From positions 3,008,501 to 3,072,500 of the forward strand of contig NZ_PDCM01000001.1 in NCBI RefSeq assembly GCF_008634025.1: a stretch of DNA of 64,000 nt. The letters are read 5' to 3'. This DNA is from Streptomyces albofaciens JCM 4342. Lineage in GTDB: Bacteria; Actinomycetota; Actinomycetes; Streptomycetales; Streptomycetaceae. Shown here piece after piece: positions 41,939-50,805 of this stretch (position 1 is the first letter of the stretch; every line of letters starts with the position of its first letter). A program made the position numbers and the translations under genes. The notes under the pieces are model-generated. The model was given only the letters and a program-made list of their open reading frames with translations. It was not told where the DNA came from and made no database searches.

Positions 41939-42885
41939 TGCCGGGGGAGGAGACGGTGGCGGCCGGCGGCGCCGGGCCGGCCGACCGGGTGGCGGACCGC
42001 CGGACGGGTGAGAGCCGGGACGGCGGGACGGACGGCGGTCCACAGGGCGGTGCCAACGGCGGCATAGCCGGCCGGGCCGCCGCCGGGCGTCCCGAACGGC
42101 TGTCCGCCGACGCGCTGGCCCGCGGCGAACTGACCGTACGCGGACAGGTCCGGGAGGCGTCCAACGCCGTCCTGTACTGCACGATCACCTACGAGGGCGC
42201 CACCGGCACCTGCGTCTACAAGCCCGTCGCCGGTGAGCGCCCGCTGTGGGACTTCCCCGACGGCACCCTCGCCCAGCGCGAGGTCGCCGCCTACGAGCTG
42301 TCCCGGGCCACCGGCTGGGACCTGATCCCCACCACGGTGCTGCGCGACGGCCCGTACGGCCAGGGCATGGTCCAGGAGTGGATCGAGGCGGCGCCGGAGG
42401 GCGCGGAGCTGCTGGCGCTGGTCGAGGAGGACGAACCGGGACCCGGCTGGAAACCGGTGGGTTTCGCCGAGGTCGGCGAAGGGCGCACCGCGCTTCTGGT
42501 ACACGCCGACGACGAGCGGCTGCGGCGCCTCGCCGTCCTGGACGCCGTGATCAACAACGGCGACCGCAAGGGCGGCCACCTGCTGCCCGCCGCCGACGGC
42601 CGGCTCTACGCCATCGACCACGGCGTGACCTTCAACGCCGACGACAAGCTGCGCACGCTGCTGTGGGGCTGGGCGGGCGAGCCGCTGACCGAGGAGGCCC
42701 GTACGGTGCTGGAGCGGCTCGCCACGGCGCTGGCCGAGGGCGCCCCGCTCGCCACCCGGCTGGCCGCGCTGATCACCGGCGCCGAGCTGGCGGCGCTGCG
42801 CGCACGCGTCGCGGGCCTGCTGCGCACCGGGGTGCACCCGCGGCCCGGCGGTGACTGGCCGCCGATTCCCTGGCCGCCGGTCTGA
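41938..42885 (+). CDS. SCO1664-family kinase-like protein
   Basis: This 315-residue protein is a member of the SCO1664 family, related to phosphatidylinositol 3-/4-kinase-like folds. Visible features are CVYKPVAGERPLWDFP (a likely ATP-binding lysine), LDAVINNGDRKGGHLL with NGDRKxxH as the catalytic loop, and YAIDHGVTFN as the metal-binding DHG. ATG at 41938 overlaps the DUF3090 stop (TGATG). A GTG one codon earlier is possible. The substrate is unknown; together with the phosphatase it could form a kinase/phosphatase pair. Confidence 0.9.
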   Translation: MPGEETVAAGGAGPADRVADRRTGESRDGGTDGGPQGGANGGIAGRAAAGRPERLSADALARGELTVRGQVREASNAVLYCTITYEGATGTCVYKPVAGERPLWDFPDGTLAQREVAAYELSRATGWDLIPTTVLRDGPYGQGMVQEWIEAAPEGAELLALVEEDEPGPGWKPVGFAEVGEGRTALLVHADDERLRRLAVLDAVINNGDRKGGHLLPAADGRLYAIDHGVTFNADDKLRTLLWGWAGEPLTEEARTVLERLATALAEGAPLATRLAALITGAELAALRARVAGLLRTGVHPRPGGDWPPIPWPPV

Positions 42886-43026
42886 GAGGCGGCGGAGGGC
42901 CGAGGAGGGGCGCGTCTGTCCGCCGGGCGCTGCTGCACACATCGCCGTCCCGCACAAGAGTCCGCATTCGGCCAAGATCCGTGGTCCGGTTCGTATGCGG
43001 AACGTGCGTCCGGTTACGCTCAAGGC

Positions 43027-44256
43027 ATGCATGCATGGCCCGCTTCTGAGGTCCCCGCCCTGCCCGGCCAGGGCCGCGACCTGAGGATCCACGACACCGC
43101 GACCGGCGGACGGGTGACCCTCGCCCCCGGTCCCGTCGCCCGTATCTATGTCTGCGGCATCACGCCGTACGACGCCACCCACATGGGGCACGCGGCGACC
43201 TACAACGCGTTCGACCTGGTCCAGCGCGTGTGGCTCGACACGAAGCGCCAGGTGCACTACGTGCAGAACGTCACCGACGTCGACGACCCCCTCCTGGAGC
43301 GGGCCCTGGCCACCGGCGACGACTGGACCGCGCTCGCCGAGCGGGAGACCGCGCTGTTCCGCGAGGACATGACGGCCCTGCGGATGCTCCCGCCGCGCGA
43401 GTACGTCGGCGCCGTCGAGGCCATACCGTGGATCGTCCCGATGGTCGAGCGGCTGCGCGACAACGGCGCCGCCTACGAGCTCGAAGGCGACGTCTACTTC
43501 TCCGTCGAGGCCGACCGGCACTTCGGCGAGGTCTCCCGGCTCGACGCCGAGGCGATGCGGGTGCTGTCCGCCGAGCGCGGCGGCGACCCGGAGCGCCCCG
43601 GCAAGAAGAACCCGCTCGACCCGATGCTGTGGATGGCCGCCCGCGAGGGTGAGCCCAGCTGGGACGGCGGCTCGCTCGGCCGCGGCCGGCCGGGCTGGCA
43701 CATCGAGTGTGTCGCCATCGCCCTGCAGCACCTCGGCATGGGCTTCGACGTGCAGGGCGGCGGCTCCGACCTCGCCTTCCCGCACCACGAGATGGGCGCC
43801 TCGCACGCCCAGGCGCTGACCGGCGAGCACCCCTTCGCCAAGGCGTATGTGCACGCCGGCATGGTCGCCCTGAACGGCGAGAAGATGTCCAAGTCCAAGG
43901 GCAACCTCGTCTTCGTCTCCAAGGTGCGCCGCGACGGCACGGACCCGGCGGCGATCCGCCTGGCCCTGCTCGCGCACCACTACCGGGCCGACTGGGAGTG
44001 GACCGACGCGGTCCTGGAACAGGCCGTGGAGCGGCTGGCGCGCTGGCGCGCCGCGGTCTCCCGCCCGGACGGCCCGCCCGCCGAGGCGCTGCTGGAAGAG
44101 ATCCGTACGGCGCTCGCCGACGACCTGGACTCGCCGGCCGCGCTCGCCGCGGTCGACCGCTGGGCCGCCGCGCAGCAGGCGGACGGCGGCAGCGACGAGG
44201 GCGCGCCCGGCCTGGTCTCGCGCGCGGTGGACGCGCTGCTCGGCGTCGCGCTGTAA
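43027..44256 (+). CDS. mshC: MshC, cysteine:GlcN-Ins ligase of mycothiol synthesis
   Basis: This 409-residue enzyme joins cysteine to 1-D-myo-inosityl-2-amino-2-deoxy-alpha-D-glucopyranoside with ATP, the third step in mycothiol synthesis. It is a cysteinyl-tRNA synthetase paralogue and shows its HIGH-type motif THMGHAATY, the KMSKS loop EKMSKSKGN and zinc-site residues including Cys in YVCGITPYD and HHE in [13 protein letters not shown] at 43027 (start [10 protein letters not shown]) is typical. A strong hairpin ends the transcript. Its neighbours are the usual actinobacterial partners. Confidence 0.97.
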   Translation: MHAWPASEVPALPGQGRDLRIHDTATGGRVTLAPGPVARIYVCGITPYDATHMGHAATYNAFDLVQRVWLDTKRQVHYVQNVTDVDDPLLERALATGDDWTALAERETALFREDMTALRMLPPREYVGAVEAIPWIVPMVERLRDNGAAYELEGDVYFSVEADRHFGEVSRLDAEAMRVLSAERGGDPERPGKKNPLDPMLWMAAREGEPSWDGGSLGRGRPGWHIECVAIALQHLGMGFDVQGGGSDLAFPHHEMGASHAQALTGEHPFAKAYVHAGMVALNGEKMSKSKGNLVFVSKVRRDGTDPAAIRLALLAHHYRADWEWTDAVLEQAVERLARWRAAVSRPDGPPAEALLEEIRTALADDLDSPAALAAVDRWAAAQQADGGSDEGAPGLVSRAVDALLGVAL

Positions 44257-44284
44257 CCGTACGGCGGACTTCCCGCCCATCCCC

Positions 44285-44316
44285 CGGGGCGTTCCCTCTC
44301 GCGAGGGAGCGCCCCG
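44285..44316 (+). terminator. Terminator after mshC
   Basis: A 14-bp stem with one G-U pair (CGGGGCGTTCCCTC / GAGGGAGCGCCCCG) and a TCGC tetraloop lies 28 bases after the mshC stop. Confidence 0.95.
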
Positions 44317-44410
44317 ATTCGCTTGTGAAGACGGGCCGTTGTGGCGGGTGGCGGGCAGCGGAGTGTGCTGGGCTGGGCGCCACAGGACCCTCGCAGGAAG
44401 GACGTGCGCC

Positions 44411-45367
44411 ATGCACCGCCCCCTGTCCCGCCGAAGACTCCTCGCCACCGGCACGGCCCTGGGCGCCGGAGCCGCCCTGGCACCGCTCGGCCCCCTCGCC
44501 CCGCCCGCGCACGCGGCCGGTGACTGGCCCACCACCCTCTCCCTGCCCGACGGGTTCCGGCCGGAGGGCATCGCCATCGGCCGCGGCCCGTACGCGTACT
44601 TCGGCTCCATAGGCGACGGCTCGGTCTACCGCGCCGACCTGGCCACCGGCCGGGGGCGGCTGATCACCGGCAGCCTCGGGGACCGGCAGTCCGTCGGCCT
44701 CAAGCTCGACGCCCGGGGACGGCTGTTCATCGCGGGCGGCCTGGGCGTGCTGCGGGTCGTGGACGCGCGCGGCGGCGCCGTCCTGGCCACGTACGAGGTC
44801 GGCGGCGGCCTGCCGACGCTCGTCAACGATGTCGTCCTCACCCCGGACGCCGCCTACTTCACCGACTCCTACCGGCCCCGGCTGTTCGTGCTGCCCTTCG
44901 GCCGGCACGGTGAGCTGCCCGGCCCCGACGGGATCCGTACCCTGCCGCTGACCGGGGAGTGGGTGCAGGGCTCCTTCGCGGCGAACGGCATCGAACGCAC
45001 CCCGGACGGTACGGCGCTGCTCGTCGTCAACGTCGTCGCCGGAGCGCTCTTCCGCGTCGATCCCCGCACCGGGGACGCCCGCAAGGTGCCGCACACCGGC
45101 CCGCCGCTCGTGAACGGCGACGGACTGCTGCTCGTGGGGCGTCACTTGTATGTCGTGCAGCAGTACCAGAACGCCGTGGACGTGCTGCGCCTGAACGGCA
45201 GCGGCACGCGCGGCCGGGCCGTCGCCCGGATCACCGACCCGCGCTTCGACGTCCCGACCACCGCCGCCGTCCACGGCGACCGCGTCTACCTGCCCAACGC
45301 CCGTCTGAACGTCGACCCGCCGCTGCCGACCACGACGTACACCGCGGTCGCGGTGGAGCGCGTATGA
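44411..45367 (+). CDS. Tat-exported beta-propeller protein, paralogue A
   Basis: This 318-residue protein has a Tat signal peptide (SRRRLLATGTALGAGAALAP) and a six-bladed propeller of NHL/SMP-30 type with repeats such as GRGPYAYFGSIGDGSVYRAD and GTALLVVNVVAGALFRVD. The canonical SMP-30 metal ligands are not obvious, so lactonase activity is doubtful; some relatives carry misleading superoxide dismutase labels. AAGGAC precedes the ATG. It overlaps the next gene by four bases, and the two proteins are clear paralogues. Confidence 0.85.
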   Translation: MHRPLSRRRLLATGTALGAGAALAPLGPLAPPAHAAGDWPTTLSLPDGFRPEGIAIGRGPYAYFGSIGDGSVYRADLATGRGRLITGSLGDRQSVGLKLDARGRLFIAGGLGVLRVVDARGGAVLATYEVGGGLPTLVNDVVLTPDAAYFTDSYRPRLFVLPFGRHGELPGPDGIRTLPLTGEWVQGSFAANGIERTPDGTALLVVNVVAGALFRVDPRTGDARKVPHTGPPLVNGDGLLLVGRHLYVVQQYQNAVDVLRLNGSGTRGRAVARITDPRFDVPTTAAVHGDRVYLPNARLNVDPPLPTTTYTAVAVERV

Positions 45368-46392
45368 CCGGCCGTACACGCGGACCCGCGGCCGCGCCGC
45401 GCGCCCTGACCCGCCGGAAGCTGCTCGCCACCGGCGCCGCCCTGGGCGCGGGCGCGGCGCTCGGCCCCGCCGCGCCCGCCTCCGCCCGTACGGCCGCCAC
45501 GCCCGGCCGTACGGTCTTCCGGCTGCCCGACGGCTTCCGGCCCGGCTGCGCCGCCGACGGCCGGTTCGGCCTGCTCTACTTCGGCTCGCTCCACGACGGT
45601 TCGGTCCACCGGGTCGATCCGGCCACGGGGGACGGCGCCCTCGTCCATCGCGGCACCGGCGGCCCGGCGGTCGCCCTCCAGGTCAACTGGCAGACCTCGC
45701 TGTTCGTCGCGGGCGGCGCGAGCGGCGAACTGCGGGTGATCGAGGGCGGTACGGGCGCGGTACGCGGCGTCTACCCGCTCGGCGGCGCGGCGGCGTACGC
45801 GAGCGATCTGATCGGGGTCGGCGCCGGGCACTATGTCAGCGACGCCGCCCGGCCCTGCGTCCACCTGCTGCCGTACGGCCCGTCCGGCTCCCTCCCGCCC
45901 CCGCCAGGCGGCATCGTCACCCTGCCGCTGACGGGGGAGTGGGTTCAGGGCGACGGCCCCACGGCCACCGGGATCACCTACGCGGACGACGGCGGCCTGA
46001 TCGTCCTCAACTCCGCGGCCGGAGCGCTCTACCGGGTCGATCCGAAGACCGGCGACGCCGTACGCGTCCCGCACCACGGCCCGTCGCTGTGCGGCGGCGA
46101 CGGACTGTGCACCCTGGGCGGCCGCCTCCATGTCGTCCGGCCGGAACTCAACGCGGTGGACGTGCTGCGCCTCGACCCGGCCACCGGCAGCACGACCGTC
46201 GGCCGCCTCACCGACCCGGATCTCGACGCGCCGGGCAAACCGGCGGTGGACCGGTCGCGTACGCAGCTGTGCGTCCCCAACACCCGCCGGGGGACGCCGC
46301 CGACGCCCACCACCCCGTACACCGCGCTGTCGCTGCCGCTAGGCGATCACAGCGGTTCCGGCCCCGCAGGAGGAACGATGCCCGCCTCGTGA
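45364..46392 (+). CDS. Tat-exported beta-propeller protein, paralogue B
   Basis: This 342-residue paralogue of the preceding protein has a Tat signal (TRRKLLATGAALGAGAALGP) and matching propeller blades, for example GLIVLNSAAGALYRVDPKTGD and the shared LPLTGEWVQG. It starts inside the stop of gene A (ATGA), so the pair arose by tandem duplication and is co-translated. Its last 46 bases overlap the convergent response regulator gene on the other strand. The extracellular function is unknown. Confidence 0.85.
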   Translation: MTGRTRGPAAAPRALTRRKLLATGAALGAGAALGPAAPASARTAATPGRTVFRLPDGFRPGCAADGRFGLLYFGSLHDGSVHRVDPATGDGALVHRGTGGPAVALQVNWQTSLFVAGGASGELRVIEGGTGAVRGVYPLGGAAAYASDLIGVGAGHYVSDAARPCVHLLPYGPSGSLPPPPGGIVTLPLTGEWVQGDGPTATGITYADDGGLIVLNSAAGALYRVDPKTGDAVRVPHHGPSLCGGDGLCTLGGRLHVVRPELNAVDVLRLDPATGSTTVGRLTDPDLDAPGKPAVDRSRTQLCVPNTRRGTPPTPTTPYTALSLPLGDHSGSGPAGGTMPAS

Positions 46393-47030
46393 GCCACCAC
46401 CGCGGCGGCGGCCCGGTTCTCCACGCCCAGGCGCGCCAGGATGGAGCTGACGTGGGCCTTGACCGTGCCTTCCACCACCTGCAACCGGCGGGCGATCTGC
46501 CCGTTGGACAGGCCGCCGCCGAGGAAGGCCAGGACGTCCCGCTCCCGGGCGGTCAGGGAGCGGACCCGGTCGCGGGCGGCGGCGCGCCGGGCGGCCAGGG
46601 CGCCCGTGCCGGTCGCCGCGAGATGGGCGACGACCCGGGCCGCGATCCTGGGCGGCAGGTACGCGGCGCCCTCGGCCACCGCGCGGACCCCCGCGATCAG
46701 CTCCCCGGGATCGCCCGACTTGATCAGGAACCCGGCCGCGCCCCGGCCGAGCGCCTGGAGGATGTAGTCGTCCTCGCCGAACGTCGTCAGCATCACGACG
46801 CCGGCGCCCGGCACGGTGGCGCGGATCTCGCCCGCCGCCTCGATACCGTCGGTGCCCGGCATACAAATGTCGAGCACGGCCACCGCGGGGCGGTGGCGCC
46901 GCGTCAGTGCCACCGCCCCGTGCCCGTCGGCGGCCTCGGCGACGACCTCGATGTCCGGCGCCGTGGTCAGGACGGCGCACACGCCCGCGCGGATCATCGC
47001 GTCGTCGTCGGCGACCAGCACCCGGATCAC
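46347..47030 (-). CDS. NarL/FixJ-family response regulator
   Basis: This 227-residue protein has a receiver domain with acidic pocket VADDDAM, phosphorylation site Asp54 in AVLDICMPG and Lys in GFLIKSGDPGEL, then a LuxR-type helix-turn-helix (LTARERDVLAFLGGGLSNGQIARRL in short form, with VEGTVKAHVSSILARLG). The GTG start overlaps the kinase stop by four bases. Its 3' end overlaps the propeller B gene by 46 bases, so transcription of the two operons may interfere. Confidence 0.92.
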   Translation of the reverse strand: MIRVLVADDDAMIRAGVCAVLTTAPDIEVVAEAADGHGAVALTRRHRPAVAVLDICMPGTDGIEAAGEIRATVPGAGVVMLTTFGEDDYILQALGRGAAGFLIKSGDPGELIAGVRAVAEGAAYLPPRIAARVVAHLAATGTGALAARRAAARDRVRSLTARERDVLAFLGGGLSNGQIARRLQVVEGTVKAHVSSILARLGVENRAAAAVVAHEAGIVPPAGPEPL

Positions 47031-47881
47031 CGGGCGCTCACGAGGTACGGCGGTCGCGGCAGCGGCCCGCTGCCCGAGGTGGCGGGGGTGGGCTCGGGGA
47101 CCTGGTGCGGAATCCGTGCGGCGACCGTGAAACCCGCGCCGTACGGGCCGGACCGGAAGGATCCGCCGGCCGACCGCACCCGTTCGTCCAGGCCGATGAG
47201 ACCGCGCCGGCTCCCGGGCGGGCGGCCGGCCGCCGGGCGGGTCGGCGGGCCGTTGCGCACCACGACCTCCGTCTCCGTGGGCCGGTGCGTCACATGGACG
47301 GTCGCCCGCGCGCCGGGCGCGTGCTTGGCGACGTTGGTCAGCGCCTCCTGGACCACGCGGTGGGCAGTCTGTTCGACGGCCTCGGCCAGGCCGTCCGCCA
47401 CGCCGTCGACGTGCAGCTCGACCGCGAGCCCGGCCGCGGCCGCCCCGGCCGTCAGCCGCGCGAGGCCGGACCCCGGCGGCCGGGCCGGAGCGCCGTCGGT
47501 CTCCGCCCGCAGGACCCCGATCACCTGCCCGAGATGCTCCACCGCCGCCGCCACCCCGCTCCCGATGTCGGCGGCGGCGCGCCGGTGGTGCTCCGCGAGC
47601 CCGGGCGCGAGCTTCAACGTTCCGGCGCGCAGCGCGATCAGGCTCAGATCGTGGCCGAGCACGTCGTGCATGTCCCGGGCGATCCGGGCCCGCTCGGCCA
47701 GCCGGGCCCGCTCGACGAGCCGCCGCTGTTCGCGTCGCAGCTGTCCGGCCCGCTCCCAGCCCGCCCGGGCGAGCCGCCGGCACCGGCGCCGGAACCGGCT
47801 CGCCGACCAGGCGAGCAGCAGGGCGATCAGCGTCGTGGCAGCCGCGGCCGGCACCGCCGCCACACCGAAACCGTCGGTCAC
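47027..47881 (-). CDS. NarL-type sensor histidine kinase with a single membrane helix
   Basis: This 284-residue kinase of the HisKA_3/HATPase family has His72 in ARDMHDVLGHDLSLI, the N box EALTNVAKHAPGA and a shortened G box RRGLIGLDERV. Only one hydrophobic helix (about residues 7-27) precedes the kinase part, whereas most Streptomyces relatives have four to six, so the sensory part is nearly absent. The GTG start at 47881 is the only sensible one; a longer form is blocked by the lack of upstream hydrophobic sequence. It is partnered with the regulator encoded after it. Confidence 0.88.
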   Translation of the reverse strand: MTDGFGVAAVPAAAATTLIALLLAWSASRFRRRCRRLARAGWERAGQLRREQRRLVERARLAERARIARDMHDVLGHDLSLIALRAGTLKLAPGLAEHHRRAAADIGSGVAAAVEHLGQVIGVLRAETDGAPARPPGSGLARLTAGAAAAGLAVELHVDGVADGLAEAVEQTAHRVVQEALTNVAKHAPGARATVHVTHRPTETEVVVRNGPPTRPAAGRPPGSRRGLIGLDERVRSAGGSFRSGPYGAGFTVAARIPHQVPEPTPATSGSGPLPRPPYLVSAR

Positions 47882-47968
47882 CGCCGCGTCCCCTTCCCCC
47901 GGTTTCCCCGTTCAGGAGCCGGCCGGCCGCTCCGGGAGCCGGACCGGCCGTTCCTGTCGATACGGATC

Positions 47969-49147
47969 TCAGCGACTGCCCGGCGCGAAGGCGGCCTGCA
48001 CGAGACGGGCGGCGACCGGGTTCATCGTCTCGCCCTTGGCGTCCACCGCGTTGACGGAGTACACCAGCGTCCGCGACAGGTCCCGGGTGGCCGCGATGAA
48101 CGTGCTGTAGCCGGGCCGGCCGCCGCTCTTGCCCCAGACGACCCGTCCGTCGCCGGCGTCGTAGCGCTGGAGCCCCGCGCTCAGCTTGGCGCCCTTGACG
48201 GCCGGCACCGTGAACATCTCCTTCTCCAGCAGCGGCTGGGGCACCAGTTCGCCCCGGAACAGCGCGACGAGGAACTTCTCCAGATCAGCGGTGGTGGAGA
48301 TCATGTTCCCCGCCGCCCACCGGTCGGACATGTTCCACTCGGTCGCGTCGACCACCTCGCCGGTCACCAGCCGCTGGTAACCCCGGTGGTGCGGGCCGTG
48401 GATCCGCGGATCGGCCCCGCGGGGGAACGAGGTGTGCGTCATGCCGGCCGGCTGGAAGATCCGCAGGCGCGCCTGGTTCTCGTACGTGTCACCGGTGACC
48501 TTCTCGATCAGCATGCCGAGCACGGTGTAGTCGATGTTGCTGTAGCGCTGCTTCTTGCCCGGCCCCTCGTCGTCGCCGCGATAGGGCCCCTTGGCGACGG
48601 ACTCCGCCACGACGGCCTGCGGGGTGAGGGTGCGGAAGCGGTTCGCGTACCCCTCGGCGTTCTCCGGCCCGAGGGACGCGCCCGGTTGCAGACCGCTGGT
48701 GAAGGTGAGCAAGTGCCGTACGGTGATGGGCCGGTCGAAGGTCTTCGGCAGCAGGCCGGGCAAGTAGTGCTGGACGGTGCCGTCCAGGTCGATCTTCTTG
48801 TCGGCGGCGAGCCGGAGCACGAGGGCCGCGGTGACCACCTTGGTGGTCGAGCCCGCGCGGAACCGCGCGTTCTCCAGGGGCCCGCGCCCCGTCGACAGGT
48901 CGCGCACCCCGGCGCTCCCGTGCCAGCTGCCGTGCCCGCCCACCCGTACCAGCGCGGCGGTCGTGTCCCGGTCCGGCAGCCCGCCGAGCGCCTTCCGGAG
49001 CGCCACGGTGTCCGGGCCGTCCTGCTGCCGGGGAGCCGCCGCGGACGCCCCGGCCGGCAGAGAAGCGGCGACCGCGGAACCCGCGGTGACTCCGGTGACG
49101 AGGGCGGCGATCAGGGCGGCGGTGACGGCGCGGGTACGCAAGGGCAC
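47969..49147 (-). CDS. Secreted serine hydrolase (beta-lactamase/D,D-peptidase family)
   Basis: This 392-residue exported protein has a signal peptide (residues 1-28, [15 protein letters not shown]), the nucleophile motif STTK at 100-103, the second motif YSNIDY and the third GKSGGRPG. It belongs to the class C beta-lactamase-like family (D-alanyl-D-alanine carboxypeptidases, esterases). Peptidoglycan or D-amino acid peptides are likely substrates; resistance is not implied. It is on the same strand as the two-component system but 88 bases upstream of it, so it may be under the control of that pair. Confidence 0.9.
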   Translation of the reverse strand: MPLRTRAVTAALIAALVTGVTAGSAVAASLPAGASAAAPRQQDGPDTVALRKALGGLPDRDTTAALVRVGGHGSWHGSAGVRDLSTGRGPLENARFRAGSTTKVVTAALVLRLAADKKIDLDGTVQHYLPGLLPKTFDRPITVRHLLTFTSGLQPGASLGPENAEGYANRFRTLTPQAVVAESVAKGPYRGDDEGPGKKQRYSNIDYTVLGMLIEKVTGDTYENQARLRIFQPAGMTHTSFPRGADPRIHGPHHRGYQRLVTGEVVDATEWNMSDRWAAGNMISTTADLEKFLVALFRGELVPQPLLEKEMFTVPAVKGAKLSAGLQRYDAGDGRVVWGKSGGRPGYSTFIAATRDLSRTLVYSVNAVDAKGETMNPVAARLVQAAFAPGSR

Positions 49148-49311
49148 TCCAGAGGTCGGCGAGCCGGGGCTCGTTCGTACGAAGACGAAGAGCAGCTTTC
49201 CGGACGCGCGCCCGCCGGGGATCGCCGGTGAGGAGGAGCCCGCCCCCGGCCCGCCTTAGGGGACGACCCGGAGGTTCCCGGCCGGCCGTCCCTGATGGGG
49301 CCCCGGCGGGG

Positions 49312-50478
49312 TCAGCCCTCCGAGCCGTCCGCCGGGCCGTCCTTGGGGCTGTCCTCCGGCTCCCCGGCGTCCGGCTTGCGGGAGTCCGGGCCGCCTGCGG
49401 AACCCGGGCCCTTGGCCTCCTGGCCCCTGGCCTCCGGACCCTTGGGGTCCGCCGGGCCGCCCGGCTCGCGGCCGGGGTCCTTGGAATCCTTCGGTTCCTT
49501 GGGCTCCTTCGGCTCCTTCGGAGCGGGCTTCGGCGGGCGGGTACGGCCGCTGGCCGTGTCGCGCAGGTACGAGCCGTCGCGGCTGTCGGCGACGCCGCCG
49601 TCGGTGGCCAGGCCGGGACCGGCCTGCGGGTCCCGGCGGCGCAGATAGCGCTCGAACTCGCGGGCGATGGCCTCACCGGACGCCTCCGGCAGGTCGGCGG
49701 TGTCCCGCGCCTCCTCCAGCGACTGGACGTACTCGGCGACCTCACTGTCCTCGGCCGCCAGCTGGTCCACGCCCAGCTGCCACGCCCGCGCGTCCTCGCT
49801 CAGCTCGCCCAGCGGGATGCGCAGGTCGAGCAGGTCCTCCAGGCGGTTCAGGAGCGCCAGGGTGGCCTTCGGGTTCGGCGGCTGGGAGACGTAGTGCGGC
49901 ACCGCCGCCCACAGGCTGACGGCCGGGACGCCCGCGTGGGTGCACGCCTCCTGGAGGATGCCGACGATGCCGGTCGGGCCCTCGTACCGGGTCTCCTCCA
50001 GGTCCAGCCGGCTCGCCAGGTCCGGGTCGGAGGTGACGCCGCTGACCGGCACCGGCCGGGTGTGCGGGGTGTCGCCGAGCAACGCGCCCAGCACCACCAG
50101 CATCTCCACGCCCAACTCGTGCGCGAACCCCAGGATCTCGTTGCAGAACGAGCGCCAGCGCATGCTCGGCTCGATGCCCCGCACCAGCACCAGGTCGCGC
50201 GGCTTGCCCTTGCCGTTCGCGTCGGCGATCCGGACGACGGAGAGCCGGGTCGTGGGCCATGTGATCTTGCGTACGCCGCCGTCCAGCCAGACGGTCGGGC
50301 GGTTGACCTGGAAGTCGTAGTAGTCCTCCGCGTCCAGCGCGGCGAACACCTCGCCCTTCCATTCCCGGTCCAGATGCGCGACCGCGGCGGAGGCGGCGTC
50401 GCCGGCGTCGTTCCAGCCCTCGAACGCGGCCACCATGACCGGGTCGATCAGCTCGGGAACCCCCTCGAGCTCGATCAC
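49312..50478 (-). CDS. PAC2-family protein (possible ParJ-type)
   Basis: This 388-residue protein has the PAC2 (proteasome assembly chaperone 2-like) fold: [18 protein letters not shown] near residues 19-36, [20 protein letters not shown], and [11 protein letters not shown]. The last 95 residues are a charged low-complexity tail ([17 protein letters not shown] and similar). The GTG at 50478 is fixed by AAGGAGG seven bases upstream. In S. coelicolor a gene in the mshC neighbourhood (SCO1662) encodes ParJ, which affects ParA polymerisation; I suspect but cannot confirm that this is its orthologue. Confidence 0.87.
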   Translation of the reverse strand: MIELEGVPELIDPVMVAAFEGWNDAGDAASAAVAHLDREWKGEVFAALDAEDYYDFQVNRPTVWLDGGVRKITWPTTRLSVVRIADANGKGKPRDLVLVRGIEPSMRWRSFCNEILGFAHELGVEMLVVLGALLGDTPHTRPVPVSGVTSDPDLASRLDLEETRYEGPTGIVGILQEACTHAGVPAVSLWAAVPHYVSQPPNPKATLALLNRLEDLLDLRIPLGELSEDARAWQLGVDQLAAEDSEVAEYVQSLEEARDTADLPEASGEAIAREFERYLRRRDPQAGPGLATDGGVADSRDGSYLRDTASGRTRPPKPAPKEPKEPKEPKDSKDPGREPGGPADPKGPEARGQEAKGPGSAGGPDSRKPDAGEPEDSPKDGPADGSEG

Positions 50479-50604
50479 CCAGCGCCTCCTTCCGACCGGC
50501 GCCACCTCCTCGGGGCGGCCACCGGCAGCAGTTCCTTTGCGTGCGCCCCCAGCCTACGGCGTCCGTGGTACCCCCACGCAGCCCCTGTGCACGAACGAGT
50601 GTGC

Positions 50605-50619
50605 ACACATCCGACGTGT
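50605..50619. promoter_or_regulatory. Upstream operator-like near-palindrome of the fucose operon
   Basis: ACACATCCGACGTGT (15 bases) is symmetric at all but three positions and shares the ACATC/GACGT half-sites with the perfect palindrome at the FadR-type regulator. It lies about 150 bases upstream of the fucose operon's predicted transcription start, also within the promoter region of the divergent PAC2 gene. Confidence 0.45.
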
Positions 50620-50720
50620 TCGGATTGCGTCCGCCCCGGCCCCCGGACCGGGCCCGTGCCCGGTCCGACACCGTCCGGCGTCCGGATTCCGACGCCGCTC
50701 CGCGCCCTCCGCACGCCCCC

Positions 50721-50776
50721 TGGACGCTGCCACGCGGCGGCGCTATACATCGGGGGTCCGGGAAAAGGTCCGATGT
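50721..50776 (+). promoter_or_regulatory. Promoter of the fucose operon with two operator half-sites
   Basis: TGGACG (50721-50726), 17 bases and TATACA (50744-50749) form a likely promoter. Half-sites ACATCGG (50747-50753) and CCGATGT (50770-50776) are exact inverted repeats flanking the expected start of transcription, and the first overlaps the -10. They match the half-sites of the regulator palindrome at 60491-60509, which fits repression by the FadR-type protein. Confidence 0.55.
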
Positions 50777-50805
50777 TCATCCGCGCCGTCCCTGGAGGCG
50801 TACGC

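Noticed and set aside
47969..49147. A true class C beta-lactamase.
   Set aside because: The three motifs fit the wider serine hydrolase/D,D-peptidase family and the third motif is KSGG instead of the typical KTG, so resistance cannot be claimed.
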